Under the pieces are notes generated by a model that saw nothing but the letters and a program-made list of their open reading frames with translations, was not told the origin of the DNA and searched no databases. Shown piece by piece: positions 9,928 to 16,991 of a DNA stretch of 64,000 nucleotides. A program made the position numbers and the translations under genes. The DNA is from Haloarcula japonica DSM 6131 (lineage in GTDB: Archaea; Halobacteriota; Halobacteria; Halobacteriales; Haloarculaceae). Position 1 is the stretch's first letter. Every line of letters begins with the position of its first letter. Location of the stretch: contig NZ_AOLY01000042.1 in assembly GCF_000336635.1 (NCBI RefSeq), positions 60,280 to 124,279 on the forward strand, given 5' to 3'.

Positions 9928-11630
9928 TATAGTGACCTCCACGGGGGCCAGATACGCCACCCTGTAATCCGATCGATGAAGAACACTGCAAGGAGGAACA
10001 GCGAGACGGGAACGCCGATCCGGAACAGCGTCGACACCAACTGGAGCACTGAGCCTTGCAGCAGGACAGTATCCGAGTCGCCGGTATAGCCGGGAGGATT
10101 GAGCCACCAGTGGCCGGGTTCGTATCGGGCCGACACACCGCCAGGGGAACGTTCAATCGTCGTCGTGACGGTTCCGTTCCCGGTCGTGTTCACCCGCTGC
10201 CCGTTGACGACGACGTAGCCGTCCCGTTCGTCGGTATTGATTGGTGCGCCGGTGTTCGCGTTCTGGAGGGTCACCCGGACGGTGACCGTATCTTCGGTCT
10301 GGTTCACCACCTCCAGAGAGAGGTTGCTCTCGTCGATCTGGATTCGAGCGAACTCATCGGCGGGCCGTTCTGCCTCAACCCCTCTGACGAGCCCCCACGC
10401 ACGGACAGTCTCGGGCTGTTCGTCGGTCGTGGCCCGCGTCGCGATGCCGTAGCTGGCCGTGTACGACTCCGTGAGAACATCCAGGTGAACGTTCGACGGG
10501 AGCGTCGGCGGCGACGTCGACGTCCCGTACACATCCAGTATCGTCACGTTCCGGCGGGGCGACGGCGTCGGCCCCGTCTCGATGGGGTACGCGTTCACCT
10601 GGAGTGGATGGAGCGGTGAGTGGGCGGTCCGCTGTCCGTCGTCCGAGCTGTAGACCAGCGTATCCCAGTCCTTGTCTCGGGCTGAGTAGAACCGCCAGAC
10701 ACCTCGGACATCACCGTTGGGCAACTGGTAGCCGAGCCACGGCTGGTTCTTGTAAACGACGAGGCCGAGATCACCGTTCGGATACTCCGCGATGAACCCT
10801 GATACCGCGAGGTCATACTTCGTGACCTCGATGGAATCGGTTACCGTGACGGTCTCGGTCGGGTATGAAACGGAACTCTCCCAGTTGGTACAATCGCCTT
10901 CGTCGTTGTGAGCGGTACAAACTTCGACCTCCTTCCGAAGTCGGACCGAGATATTCGCCTGGAGCGTGAGCTGGTGGTCCTCGCCGGCGTATCCATCCAA
11001 GGAGTACGACAGTGCCGGCGTGTGGGAACCACCAGCCGTCGTCTCCTCGTCGCCGTCGACGAGGAGTCTCGTCTCCTCAACCTGATGGCTCTCCAGACTC
11101 CAGTAGACACGTCGATCGCCGGAGGTGTCGTCAGGCGGCACCGCCACCCGGTAATCGACGGTCCCGCGGAGCGTCCCGTCTGGAGCGACGTAAAGCGGCT
11201 GTCTAGACGACGAGAGGCGCGCTCGGGTGGACGGCTGAACGGCGAACACCTCAGTATAGGCTTCCTTGATGAACTGGTCGCTGGTGAGGTCCGCATCTGG
11301 TGGATGGATCGACACGGAGCTGTTGGTCGCCGGGAACTCCGAGTGGTCGCCACGGTTCCATCGCTCAACTGCACGCGGGGGCGAATCGAACGGGACATCG
11401 GTCCCCTCGCCAAGCTGCTCGACCGCCGACCCGTTACTCAGATTCGCACCGTCGGTCGCACCGTCTTGATCCCCCGACCACAGTTTGTGAAAGGTCTCCT
11501 CCGGAACGCCGTGGTCAGTACTATTCGGGGGATGGGCGCCCACTGGAACGGCGGCTGTCGATGCGACGAGGACGGCGGACATGACGAGTGCGAATCCTGG
11601 TGCGTGGTTAGAATCCACAACTCGTGCCAC
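9927..11630 (-). CDS. Large secreted, C-terminally anchored protein of the conjugation operon
   Basis: 567 residues if the GTG at 11630 is used; an ATG at 11582 is an alternative but would remove the polar part of the signal peptide (FALVMSAVLVASTAAVPVGA). The long extracellular region is beta-rich, Thr-rich and carries a Cys pair (CTAHNDEGDC, about residues 243-252) likely to form a disulfide. One membrane helix lies close to the C-terminus (about 537-556), followed by a basic end, so most of the protein faces outward. It overlaps the pilin-like gene by 23 bases and is followed directly by the lipoprotein gene. It may act as an adhesin or mating-surface protein; this is inference from topology. 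Confidence 0.7.
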   Translation of the reverse strand: MARVVDSNHAPGFALVMSAVLVASTAAVPVGAHPPNSTDHGVPEETFHKLWSGDQDGATDGANLSNGSAVEQLGEGTDVPFDSPPRAVERWNRGDHSEFPATNSSVSIHPPDADLTSDQFIKEAYTEVFAVQPSTRARLSSSRQPLYVAPDGTLRGTVDYRVAVPPDDTSGDRRVYWSLESHQVEETRLLVDGDEETTAGGSHTPALSYSLDGYAGEDHQLTLQANISVRLRKEVEVCTAHNDEGDCTNWESSVSYPTETVTVTDSIEVTKYDLAVSGFIAEYPNGDLGLVVYKNQPWLGYQLPNGDVRGVWRFYSARDKDWDTLVYSSDDGQRTAHSPLHPLQVNAYPIETGPTPSPRRNVTILDVYGTSTSPPTLPSNVHLDVLTESYTASYGIATRATTDEQPETVRAWGLVRGVEAERPADEFARIQIDESNLSLEVVNQTEDTVTVRVTLQNANTGAPINTDERDGYVVVNGQRVNTTGNGTVTTTIERSPGGVSARYEPGHWWLNPPGYTGDSDTVLLQGSVLQLVSTLFRIGVPVSLFLLAVFFIDRITGWRIWPPWRSL

Positions 11631-12030
11631 CGACCACGATGTTGTTCAGGATGAACTGGACGATCTCCGTCCCGAGGGGGGCGACGATCACGCCCCAGAG
11701 CAGGCCCTGATTCCGGACAGATTTCATCTCCTTCTTCCAGTCCGAGCGACGGGTGAACGGGATCGCCACCGTCGCGCCGAGCGCGAGGACGCCGCCGATG
11801 AGCGGCCCACCGAACTGGATGATGGTGAAGATGTTCTGGATGGTGTCGGCCATGTTCGAGTCGCAGAATGCGCTCCCCGGATCCGACTGTGCGGCCGCCG
11901 TCCCCACGAACAGGATCAGCGGGAGGAGCGCCAGCAGAATCGGGCCGATGGACCTGTGGATGATCCGAATGACGGACGTCGATTCCTCAGTACTGGCCGG
12001 CGTCTCGCCGGAGGGGACCTTAGCACACAT
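11608..12030 (-). CDS. VirB2/TrbC-like pilin or small transfer membrane protein
   Basis: 140 residues: a polar N-terminus, a signal-like helix (GPILLALLPLILFVGTAAAQ) ending in an AQ cleavage-type site, then a mature part of about 90 residues with two hydrophobic stretches split by a basic loop (TRRSDWKKEMKSVRNQG). This is the hairpin topology of VirB2/TrbC conjugative pilins. It is the first gene of the transfer operon, right beside the divergent regulator, as pilin genes often are. Two Cys residues (FCDS and TSCGF) may pair. Called on topology and position only. Confidence 0.6.
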   Translation of the reverse strand: MCAKVPSGETPASTEESTSVIRIIHRSIGPILLALLPLILFVGTAAAQSDPGSAFCDSNMADTIQNIFTIIQFGGPLIGGVLALGATVAIPFTRRSDWKKEMKSVRNQGLLWGVIVAPLGTEIVQFILNNIVVGGTSCGF

Positions 12031-12096
12031 CGTTTGTGGGAAAGGATAGCACGACCAAAAGAGGTCAGAAAATTTGAATGAATTTGTAGATCTTCA

Positions 12097-12126
12097 AAGT
12101 TCTCCAAGTTCTCTAGAGAAGTTCTC
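12097..12126. promoter_or_regulatory. Candidate operator: three AAGTTCTC boxes around a 12-base palindrome
   Basis: Between the divergent transfer operon (start 12030) and the small regulator gene (start 12170) the octamer AAGTTCTC occurs at 12097-12104, 12106-12113 and 12119-12126. A perfect palindrome TTCTCTAGAGAA spans 12109-12120. Such clustered boxes are what a ribbon-helix-helix dimer binds. Direct evidence is the repeat itself; autoregulation is inferred. Confidence 0.6.
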
Positions 12127-12137
12127 ATTCTACTGGG

Positions 12138-12143
12138 ATATAT
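12138..12143 (+). promoter_or_regulatory. TATA box of the ribbon-helix-helix-like gene
   Basis: ATATAT in an AT-rich spot centred 29 bases before the ATG at 12170. This is the spacing of a leaderless haloarchaeal transcript and supports that start over the in-frame ATG at 12074. Confidence 0.5.
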
Positions 12144-12169
12144 GCGACCGCATAGCCTGGGTCGAACTA

Positions 12170-12373
12170 ATGTCAGACGCGGACACAGCAACCAGCGCCA
12201 GCAACTCCGACTCGGATGTTAGCGACGATGTGGCCCGAATCAATATGCGAATCCCGCAGGACAAATACGAGTGGTTACAGGAAGAACTCGACTCATTCAC
12301 GAGTGATACAGGCCGATTCCAGTACCTCATCCAGTTCTATTCCGACCACAAAGAAGATGACACCGACTGCTGA
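12170..12373 (+). CDS. Small ribbon-helix-helix-like regulator, divergent to the transfer operon
   Basis: 67 residues from the ATG at 12170. After a Ser/Asp-rich tail comes VARINMRIPQDKYEWLQEEL, the beta-strand plus helix pattern of CopG/Arc ribbon-helix-helix proteins, and a second helix (FQYLIQFYSDH). A longer in-frame start at 12074 exists but lies across the repeat boxes, and the TATA box at 12138 points to 12170. Placed head-to-head with the conjugation operon and next to repeated boxes, it probably represses transfer genes and itself. No homologue was checked. Confidence 0.65.
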   Translation: MSDADTATSASNSDSDVSDDVARINMRIPQDKYEWLQEELDSFTSDTGRFQYLIQFYSDHKEDDTDC

Positions 12374-12393
12374 TCTGCGACCCACAGGGCGAC

Positions 12394-12678
12394 TTAGACC
12401 TGCAGCGGAGCAACGATGAGAAGCGGGCAATCCTCGCCCTCGAAATAGTACTGCTTTACCGTCGTCGCGTCCTCGAACTCGTCCGCATCCTCAGGAAGGG
12501 TGATCGTGCGGGCGCTGCTGTGTTCGTGGATCGAGTAGATGCCGAGTTCGGAGAGGTCCTCACACTCGGCGGGATCCAGTTCTCTACTGACCGCCTCCAA
12601 CCACGCTTCAACTGACACGGAGGACCGCTCGTCCGTATCAGTTTCACGGGGGGTACTGCGGGGACTGGCTTGTGCCAT
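12394..12678 (-). CDS. Hypothetical small acidic protein
   Basis: 94 residues from the ATG at 12678; an AGATAA-like promoter element at 12703-12708 is correctly spaced for a leaderless start there. The first 30 residues are polar and disordered-looking; the rest (GIYSIHEHSSARTITLPEDA, TVKQYYFEGEDCPLLIVAP) alternates like beta strands and is loosely reminiscent of AbrB-type swapped hairpins. That resemblance is weak and no function is assigned. It converges on the regulator gene at 12170-12373. Confidence 0.55.
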   Translation of the reverse strand: MAQASPRSTPRETDTDERSSVSVEAWLEAVSRELDPAECEDLSELGIYSIHEHSSARTITLPEDADEFEDATTVKQYYFEGEDCPLLIVAPLQV

Positions 12679-12801
12679 GATACATTTGCACATACTTGCG
12701 TCTTATCTACTAAATACTGACGGCCAATGACTTTCTTAAAATCTGACTATGTAACTAATGAAGTGTTTGTCTGACGCCGACCGAATACACGTTAAGAAAC
12801 G

Positions 12802-13176
12802 CTATTCTGAGGCGTTGAGACACGCTTGGATATCAGCACCAGTCGGAAAAGTCAAAATCACGAGAGGAACGGCGACAAGCGACCACCCGACTGGATCCAA
12901 CTGTGGAACCGGATTCGACGAGAGATAGGCTCCAATTCCGAGTACGACAATAGGGGTATAGAGGAGAGTCGGCGCGATCGAACCGAGTCGGATAGCGACC
13001 GTCGGAGCAGACGGGGCGTAAACGGCGTCAACGTATGGGCCACGTCGATTGACACCGAACGAGACTGATTCCGCATAGAGCCTGTGGACGGCGTAGTGTG
13101 CGGACTCATGGAGGATCCACGCTACACCACACGCGAGTAGGTAGACGCCGAATATCAGAACCGTCTCATGGAACAT
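12802..13176 (-). CDS. Small membrane metalloprotease-like protein (HExxH)
   Basis: 124 residues, about four hydrophobic segments. The first membrane helix runs into HESAH at residues 23-27, a zinc-binding HExxH motif embedded in the membrane, as in site-2/DUF3267-type proteases. A C-terminal TGAD at about 113-116 after a hydrophobic stretch could supply the third ligand. It is shorter than usual site-2 proteases and lacks a PDZ domain. Substrate unknown. It lies alone between the hypothetical gene and exonuclease VII, with an inverted repeat upstream at 13251-13291. Confidence 0.6.
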   Translation of the reverse strand: MFHETVLIFGVYLLACGVAWILHESAHYAVHRLYAESVSFGVNRRGPYVDAVYAPSAPTVAIRLGSIAPTLLYTPIVVLGIGAYLSSNPVPQLDPVGWSLVAVPLVILTFPTGADIQACLNASE

Positions 13177-13250
13177 TGGAACTACCGTCGAACGGTTCGA
13201 AATGGGAGGACATCGCAGATAAGCCTGAAGGGTAACCGTGGCTAGCGACC

Positions 13251-13291
13251 TTAACCAACAAGCTCGTGAACAACGGCAGGCTGTTGGTTAA
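13251..13291. repeat. Perfect 10-base inverted repeat
   Basis: TTAACCAACA at 13251-13260 is matched by TGTTGGTTAA at 13282-13291, separated by 21 bases. It lies 75-115 bases upstream of the metalloprotease-like gene and just downstream of xseB. It could be an operator for the former or a stem-loop ending the xseA-xseB transcript; the wide spacer favours a protein-binding site. Confidence 0.55.
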
Positions 13292-13323
13292 CGCGGAGAG
13301 ACAGTCGATACCGCTGCCGTTCC

Positions 13324-13506
13324 TCATTTGATCTCGATGACCTCGCCCTGGCCTTCGTGGAGTCGCTCGCGGATTTCAGTTAGTAACTCCTGCCCTTCCT
13401 CGTACAGCTCACTCCCTTCATCAAGTGACACCTCATCCGCGTCGAGTTGGTCGATAATCTCTTCGATTCGGTTCATCCGACTCCTGATGTCCGTGTCTTT
13501 TGCCAT
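13324..13506 (-). CDS. xseB: Exodeoxyribonuclease VII small subunit
   Basis: 60 residues, close to the usual 65-80 for XseB. The sequence SRMNRIEEIIDQLDADEVSL followed by DEGSELYEEGQELLTEIRER is the classic two-helix XseB signature (ERLEEIVxxLExGELxLExSLxLYEEG). It would wrap around the catalytic XseA subunit, which degrades single-stranded DNA. The ATG at 13506 comes three bases after the xseA stop, so the two are translated from one message. Confidence 0.92.
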   Translation of the reverse strand: MAKDTDIRSRMNRIEEIIDQLDADEVSLDEGSELYEEGQELLTEIRERLHEGQGEVIEIK

Positions 13507-13509
13507 CGA

Positions 13510-14562
13510 TTAGATCACCCCCAGCCAGAGTGCAGTAATGAGCAGCAACAGCACTAGGAGCACGACAATTGCAACCTTGTAGTAAACTGGCGACAGGCCC
13601 TCAGGCGCGGTCGCCTCTTCGACTGCCTCGGCCAGTTCCTGTTCGTGTTCGTGCTCCTGTTCAAAGGTCTCGTACGCGGCCTCAAGCTGTTGCTCAAGCG
13701 GGCCAATGTCGCTAGCCAGGAAGTCATTCCGAGACTTCGCGATGTACTCGCCGGCCGCTGTCGGTGTGATCGCGGCCATATCCGCTACCCGATCCGCGAT
13801 TAGCCGGTCGTCAGTATGGCCAATTGCCGTGACGATCGGGGTGTTCGCGGTGAAGATCGCTTCCGCGACCCGCTCGGTGTTGAACGCCTGAAGGTTCGAA
13901 TCGCTCCCACCGCCGCGGCCGACGATAATTGAATCGACGTCCTCGGAGCGGTCCAGATGGTGAATCCCGTTCGCGATAGACGTCGGTGCCTCTGACCCTT
14001 GGACGGTCGCATCCTTCACCAGGATGTCGACTGTAGGGTCTTGCTCGTGGATCGCGCTCTGGATGTCGTACCGAGCATCCCCTCGGAGTGAGGTCACAAC
14101 ACCGACCCGTTCCGGAAACGCTGGCGGGCGCTGTTTCTGCTCGTCGTCGAACCAGCCACGCTCTTCGAGCTCGCTGCGCAGTCGCTCGACCGCGGCCGCT
14201 TGGTCGCCGTCGCCGACGACGATCACTTCCCACGGCTTGAGGTCGATTTTCCCGCCTTCAGTCCAGTAGTCGATATCGCCTTCCAGGATGACCTCAGTCC
14301 CGTCCTCGAGCTCGGCGTCCATCTTCCGATAGCGGTTTGCCCAGATCATACAGGGGAGCTCGGCGTCGCCATCGGTAAGCGTGAAGTAGAGCGCTGTACT
14401 GTTCTGATGGAGATCCGTGACTTCGCCAATACAGCGGACACCGTCGAGGGCAGGCGCATCCTCGACGACCGAGGCGATTCGGTCGTTCAGCTGTGACACG
14501 CTGAGGACGTCTCCTGCCTCAGGCTCGACCGCCTGCCGTTCAGTATCCGGTGCGTCCGCCAT
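13510..14562 (-). CDS. xseA: Exodeoxyribonuclease VII large subunit with a C-terminal membrane helix
   Basis: 350 residues. An N-terminal OB fold (LSVSQLNDRIASVVED, GEVTDLHQNSTALYFTLTDG, LPCMIWANR, YWTEGGKIDL) is followed by the catalytic domain with VGVVTSLRGDARYDI, IIVGRGGGSDSNLQAFN and TAIGHTDDRLIADRVADMAA, all typical of XseA. The normal long C-terminal coiled coil is shortened to an EQEHEHEQELAEAVEE helix. The last 25 residues are instead almost entirely hydrophobic (VVLLVLLLLITALWLG), a predicted membrane anchor that bacterial XseA lacks. The enzyme trims single-stranded DNA; anchoring could place it at the membrane near the conjugation channel, which is inference. Confidence 0.93.
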   Translation of the reverse strand: MADAPDTERQAVEPEAGDVLSVSQLNDRIASVVEDAPALDGVRCIGEVTDLHQNSTALYFTLTDGDAELPCMIWANRYRKMDAELEDGTEVILEGDIDYWTEGGKIDLKPWEVIVVGDGDQAAAVERLRSELEERGWFDDEQKQRPPAFPERVGVVTSLRGDARYDIQSAIHEQDPTVDILVKDATVQGSEAPTSIANGIHHLDRSEDVDSIIVGRGGGSDSNLQAFNTERVAEAIFTANTPIVTAIGHTDDRLIADRVADMAAITPTAAGEYIAKSRNDFLASDIGPLEQQLEAAYETFEQEHEHEQELAEAVEEATAPEGLSPVYYKVAIVVLLVLLLLITALWLGVI

Positions 14563-14637
14563 CTTCGTTTCCTAACTTCTGTACAGGAACCTCAAAAAGC
14601 TACGTTCGAGTGACGGGCTTGGCTGCGTTACGCAGGC

Positions 14638-14805
14638 CTACAGGTCGCGGGGCTGGACCGTCTTCCGGTCGTTGGACTCGGCACGCTCTGCGGCGTCGTC
14701 GAGCAGTTCGGCGACCTCCTCGTTGAGCGTGTCGTAGAAATCTGCCGAGACGTTGTTGTCCGAGAGTGCGTCCTTCACGGCTGCTTTGACGATTAGGTCA
14801 GACAT
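14638..14805 (-). CDS. DUF1931-type small histone-fold protein
   Basis: 55 residues, ATG at 14805 to TAG at 14638. The sequence MSDLIVKAAVKDALSDNNVS, then FYDTLNEEVAELLDDAAERA, ends in SNDRKTVQPRDL; that ending (K-T-V-Q-P-R-D-L) is the histone-fold tail, and the whole matches the short DUF1931 proteins common in haloarchaea. A perfect TATATAAA at 14831-14838 sits 26-33 bases before the ATG, indicating a leaderless transcript. It is transcribed toward xseA with 75 bases between. DNA binding is plausible but not shown. Confidence 0.85.
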   Translation of the reverse strand: MSDLIVKAAVKDALSDNNVSADFYDTLNEEVAELLDDAAERAESNDRKTVQPRDL

Positions 14806-14830
14806 TCCATCGCGGAATTCACCTGTCCAC

Positions 14831-14838
14831 TATATAAA
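14831..14838 (-). promoter_or_regulatory. TATA box of the histone-fold gene
   Basis: TATATAAA (read TTTATATA on the coding strand) centred about 29 bases before the ATG at 14805. Confidence 0.65.
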
Positions 14839-14892
14839 GGTTCGAAGTTTTCACGCGATATCCCGACCCAGTCAAGCCAAAATCGCCTCGGG

Positions 14893-14914
14893 GTACCAGA
14901 GAGAACATATGCCA
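14893..14914 (+). promoter_or_regulatory. Promoter block shared by the two PadR genes (copy 1)
   Basis: A 22-base block containing CCAGAGAGAACATATGCC is identical to 42945-42966 ahead of the second PadR gene. An ACATATG element lies about 30 bases before the ATG at 14939, as for a leaderless promoter. Confidence 0.55.
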
Positions 14915-14938
14915 CCCCTCAAAATAGAGAACAGACGG

Positions 14939-15232
14939 ATGCACGATCTAACTGGGTTCCAGCGGGACATCTTGTATGTAACGGCCGGGCTCAAGGAACC
15001 ACACGGGCTCGCAATCAAAGACGAACTCGACGACTACTACGAACAGGAGATCAACCACGGGCGCCTCTATCCGAATCTCGACGACCTCGTCGACAAAGGA
15101 CTGCTCGAGAAGGGTGAACTCGACAGGCGGACGAACGTATACACAGTTACACAGCGCGGTCAGCGTGAAATAGAGGCACGTCGTGAGTGGGAAACCCAGT
15201 ATCTGGGAACCGTGGACTCAGGGACTGCATAG
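14939..15232 (+). CDS. PadR-family winged-helix transcriptional regulator (copy 1)
   Basis: 97 residues from MHDLTGFQRDILYVTAGL, with the PadR winged-helix pattern (KDELDDYYEQEINHGRLYPN, LDDLVDKGLLEKGEL, NVYTVTQRGQREIEARREW). The start at 14939 is preferred to the upstream ATG at 14909 because the paralogue at 42992 shares everything from this ATG on, whereas a one-base length difference just before it puts the upstream codons out of frame. It lacks the C-terminal dimerisation coil of long PadR proteins. The two copies are about 85% identical over their first 88 residues, so they are recent duplicates. Confidence 0.85.
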   Translation: MHDLTGFQRDILYVTAGLKEPHGLAIKDELDDYYEQEINHGRLYPNLDDLVDKGLLEKGELDRRTNVYTVTQRGQREIEARREWETQYLGTVDSGTA

Positions 15233-15303
15233 CGTTCTATCCAAGTGGGTGCAGTAATCGAACAATCAAGTTCTCGTTTCAACGAAATACATCCGAGGGC
15301 TCG

Positions 15304-15822
15304 TTACGATCCATCCGCCAATAGGTTATCGACGAGGCGGGTGAACCGGTCGATCATCCGATCGGACAGCGAGGGGGAGATCTCTTCGAGGAGGCGAGCG
15401 GTCTCAGTCCGCTCGGCTGCGACCAGCGTCACGTGATTATTGACATCTCGGTGTTTCTCGATGAGATTCTGTTCCGTCAAATGATCCAAGTGCCACTCAA
15501 GGGTTCCCCGAGCAATCCCGAGGGACTCTGTGACAGCGTTCGGGCTGGATGTTCCCTGTTCGAGAACACAGAATAAGATGTCGCGTGCTGTTTCCCGGCG
15601 AAGGACAGCGATTGCTCCCCGCTCCCACGCATCATATTCCGGTGTGTAATAGTGGGTCCGGCCATAGAGAGGTAGGTTGACCACTCTCTCTTGATTCTGG
15701 AGTTTCCTGAGATGGTACTGTACCTGTCCTGGTGCGAGGTCGAGTCTCCGCGTGAGCGCGTTGAAGTGTTCTCCAGGGTGGGTGGCAATATACTCGTGAA
15801 TTCGGTCACGTTGGTGTGTCAT
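15304..15822 (-). CDS. Double winged-helix transcriptional regulator
   Basis: 172 residues with two helix-turn-helix units: residues 1-60 (RIHEYIATHPGEHFNALTRR, APGQVQYHLRKLQNQERVV, then a wing with LYGRTHYYTP) and 70-135 (ILFCVLEQGTSSPNAVTESL, ARGTLEWHLDHLTEQNLIEK). This is the tandem winged-helix layout common in haloarchaea. It follows the small membrane gene 15819-16157 with an ATGA overlap, so the two are coupled and may form a membrane-sensor/regulator pair. Target genes unknown. Confidence 0.8.
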   Translation of the reverse strand: MTHQRDRIHEYIATHPGEHFNALTRRLDLAPGQVQYHLRKLQNQERVVNLPLYGRTHYYTPEYDAWERGAIAVLRRETARDILFCVLEQGTSSPNAVTESLGIARGTLEWHLDHLTEQNLIEKHRDVNNHVTLVAAERTETARLLEEISPSLSDRMIDRFTRLVDNLLADGS

Positions 15823-16157
15823 GTATCGAAGTTGGTCTCGTTCGAAATGGTTCGGGAGTGATAGACTGCAGCAATAACGAGCGCTACAAGAATGACATCA
15901 AGCCCGTGTTCGAGGAGGTGATGCTCGGCTTGTGAAAACAGGCCTACGATGGAGATCCCCGCAACCGCAGAGCGTCCAAGAAGGGCAGCCAATGCAGCGA
16001 CGATTAACAGATATGGACGGGATTGGCGTTGAACGAACGCGCCGATCGCAAGTCCCAGAAGTACCGCTGTACCCGCAGCCGCGGCGGTGATCACCACGAG
16101 CAACGGAAGGGACTGCGAACCGGTAAACCCGCTATGGAGTGGGACAAATCCCGCCAT
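15819..16157 (-). CDS. Small four-helix membrane protein paired with a winged-helix regulator
   Basis: 112 residues with about four hydrophobic segments (LLVVITAAAAGTAVLLGLAI, YLLIVAALAALLGRSAVAGI, VILVALVIAAVYH). A short polar loop QAEHHLLEHG precedes the last helix. The gene overlaps the start of the winged-helix gene by ATGA. It has the size and layout of the small membrane proteins at 29497 and 47857 that also accompany winged-helix genes. No enzymatic motif is visible; it belongs to an uncharacterised haloarchaeal family. Confidence 0.7.
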   Translation of the reverse strand: MAGFVPLHSGFTGSQSLPLLVVITAAAAGTAVLLGLAIGAFVQRQSRPYLLIVAALAALLGRSAVAGISIVGLFSQAEHHLLEHGLDVILVALVIAAVYHSRTISNETNFDT

Positions 16158-16327
16158 GTGGGCTGAATTTGAAACGCAGTTACCTGAGAACGTCGATTCG
16201 AGTTACTCCGGATGTTAGAATTGTAGAGAGTGGTTGGTGGTTCCAAACCTCTTCAGAGGGAGCAGTACCCAGATGCGAACCCAAGATTGTCTCACTTTTT
16301 TGTCCTTCACTATCACGACATACACGT

Positions 16328-16915
16328 ATGTCCTCGTTCTCAGATCGTGCGCTCCTGACGGCGGTCGTCGCGGATGTCACGCTGATTCTCGGGTACGCCA
16401 TCAGTGCGGTTCATCCTGACCGTCGAGTGTGGCCCATCGGTGACAGCTCTTGGCGGTGGTGGTTCAATTGGTCAGCGCTCTCCGTCGTGTTCGCTGGGTT
16501 TCCCGTGCTGGGCGCGCTCGATCGGGACTCCTTCATTTTCACCGAACGTTGGAGCAAACTCACGGGTAGCGGTATCGCCGCACTCGGGATGGGATTTGCC
16601 CTCTCAGCACTCTTCGAACTTGGGTGGATGGAAAGCAGTGGAAGAGAAGGGGAACTTCGGACGAACGGTATCTACCAGTACACGCGCAACCCTCAGAGCG
16701 TGGGATTCATTACGTTCATCGTCGGCGCGATCATTGCAGTGAACTCCCGGAAACTGGCTGTACACGGCATCTTGACCATCCTCGTGTACGCACTGTTCCC
16801 GTTTGCCGAAGAACCGTGGCTGCGAGAGCAGTATGGCCAGGAATACGAGCAATACCGCAAGCGGGCCCCCCGATTTATCGGGTGGAACTTGGTGAAGAAG
16901 CTCATCACCAGATAG
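16328..16915 (+). CDS. Isoprenylcysteine carboxyl methyltransferase/NnrU-like membrane protein
   Basis: 195 residues from the ATG at 16328 (MSSFSDRALL); the longer open frame upstream has no membrane or family character. Five hydrophobic segments are followed by the family signature ELRTNGIYQYTRNPQSVGFI and EPWLREQYGQEYEQYRKRAP, the SAM-binding C-terminal half of ICMT/phospholipid methyltransferase-like proteins. These methylate lipids or prenylated substrates in the membrane; the substrate here is unknown. It is divergent from the membrane/winged-helix pair and precedes the DyP-like gene by about 75 bases. Confidence 0.78.
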   Translation: MSSFSDRALLTAVVADVTLILGYAISAVHPDRRVWPIGDSSWRWWFNWSALSVVFAGFPVLGALDRDSFIFTERWSKLTGSGIAALGMGFALSALFELGWMESSGREGELRTNGIYQYTRNPQSVGFITFIVGAIIAVNSRKLAVHGILTILVYALFPFAEEPWLREQYGQEYEQYRKRAPRFIGWNLVKKLITR

Positions 16916-16991
16916 TCTACTACCGACCTTGAGCGGGGATTCAAGAACTCTACCAGAACCGCCTTTTCCGTTGGCTTCCTAACTGTCGTCA

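Noticed and set aside
10056..10619. A 187-codon plus-strand frame over the secreted protein gene
   Set aside because: Composition is that of an antisense shadow and it lacks a promoter.
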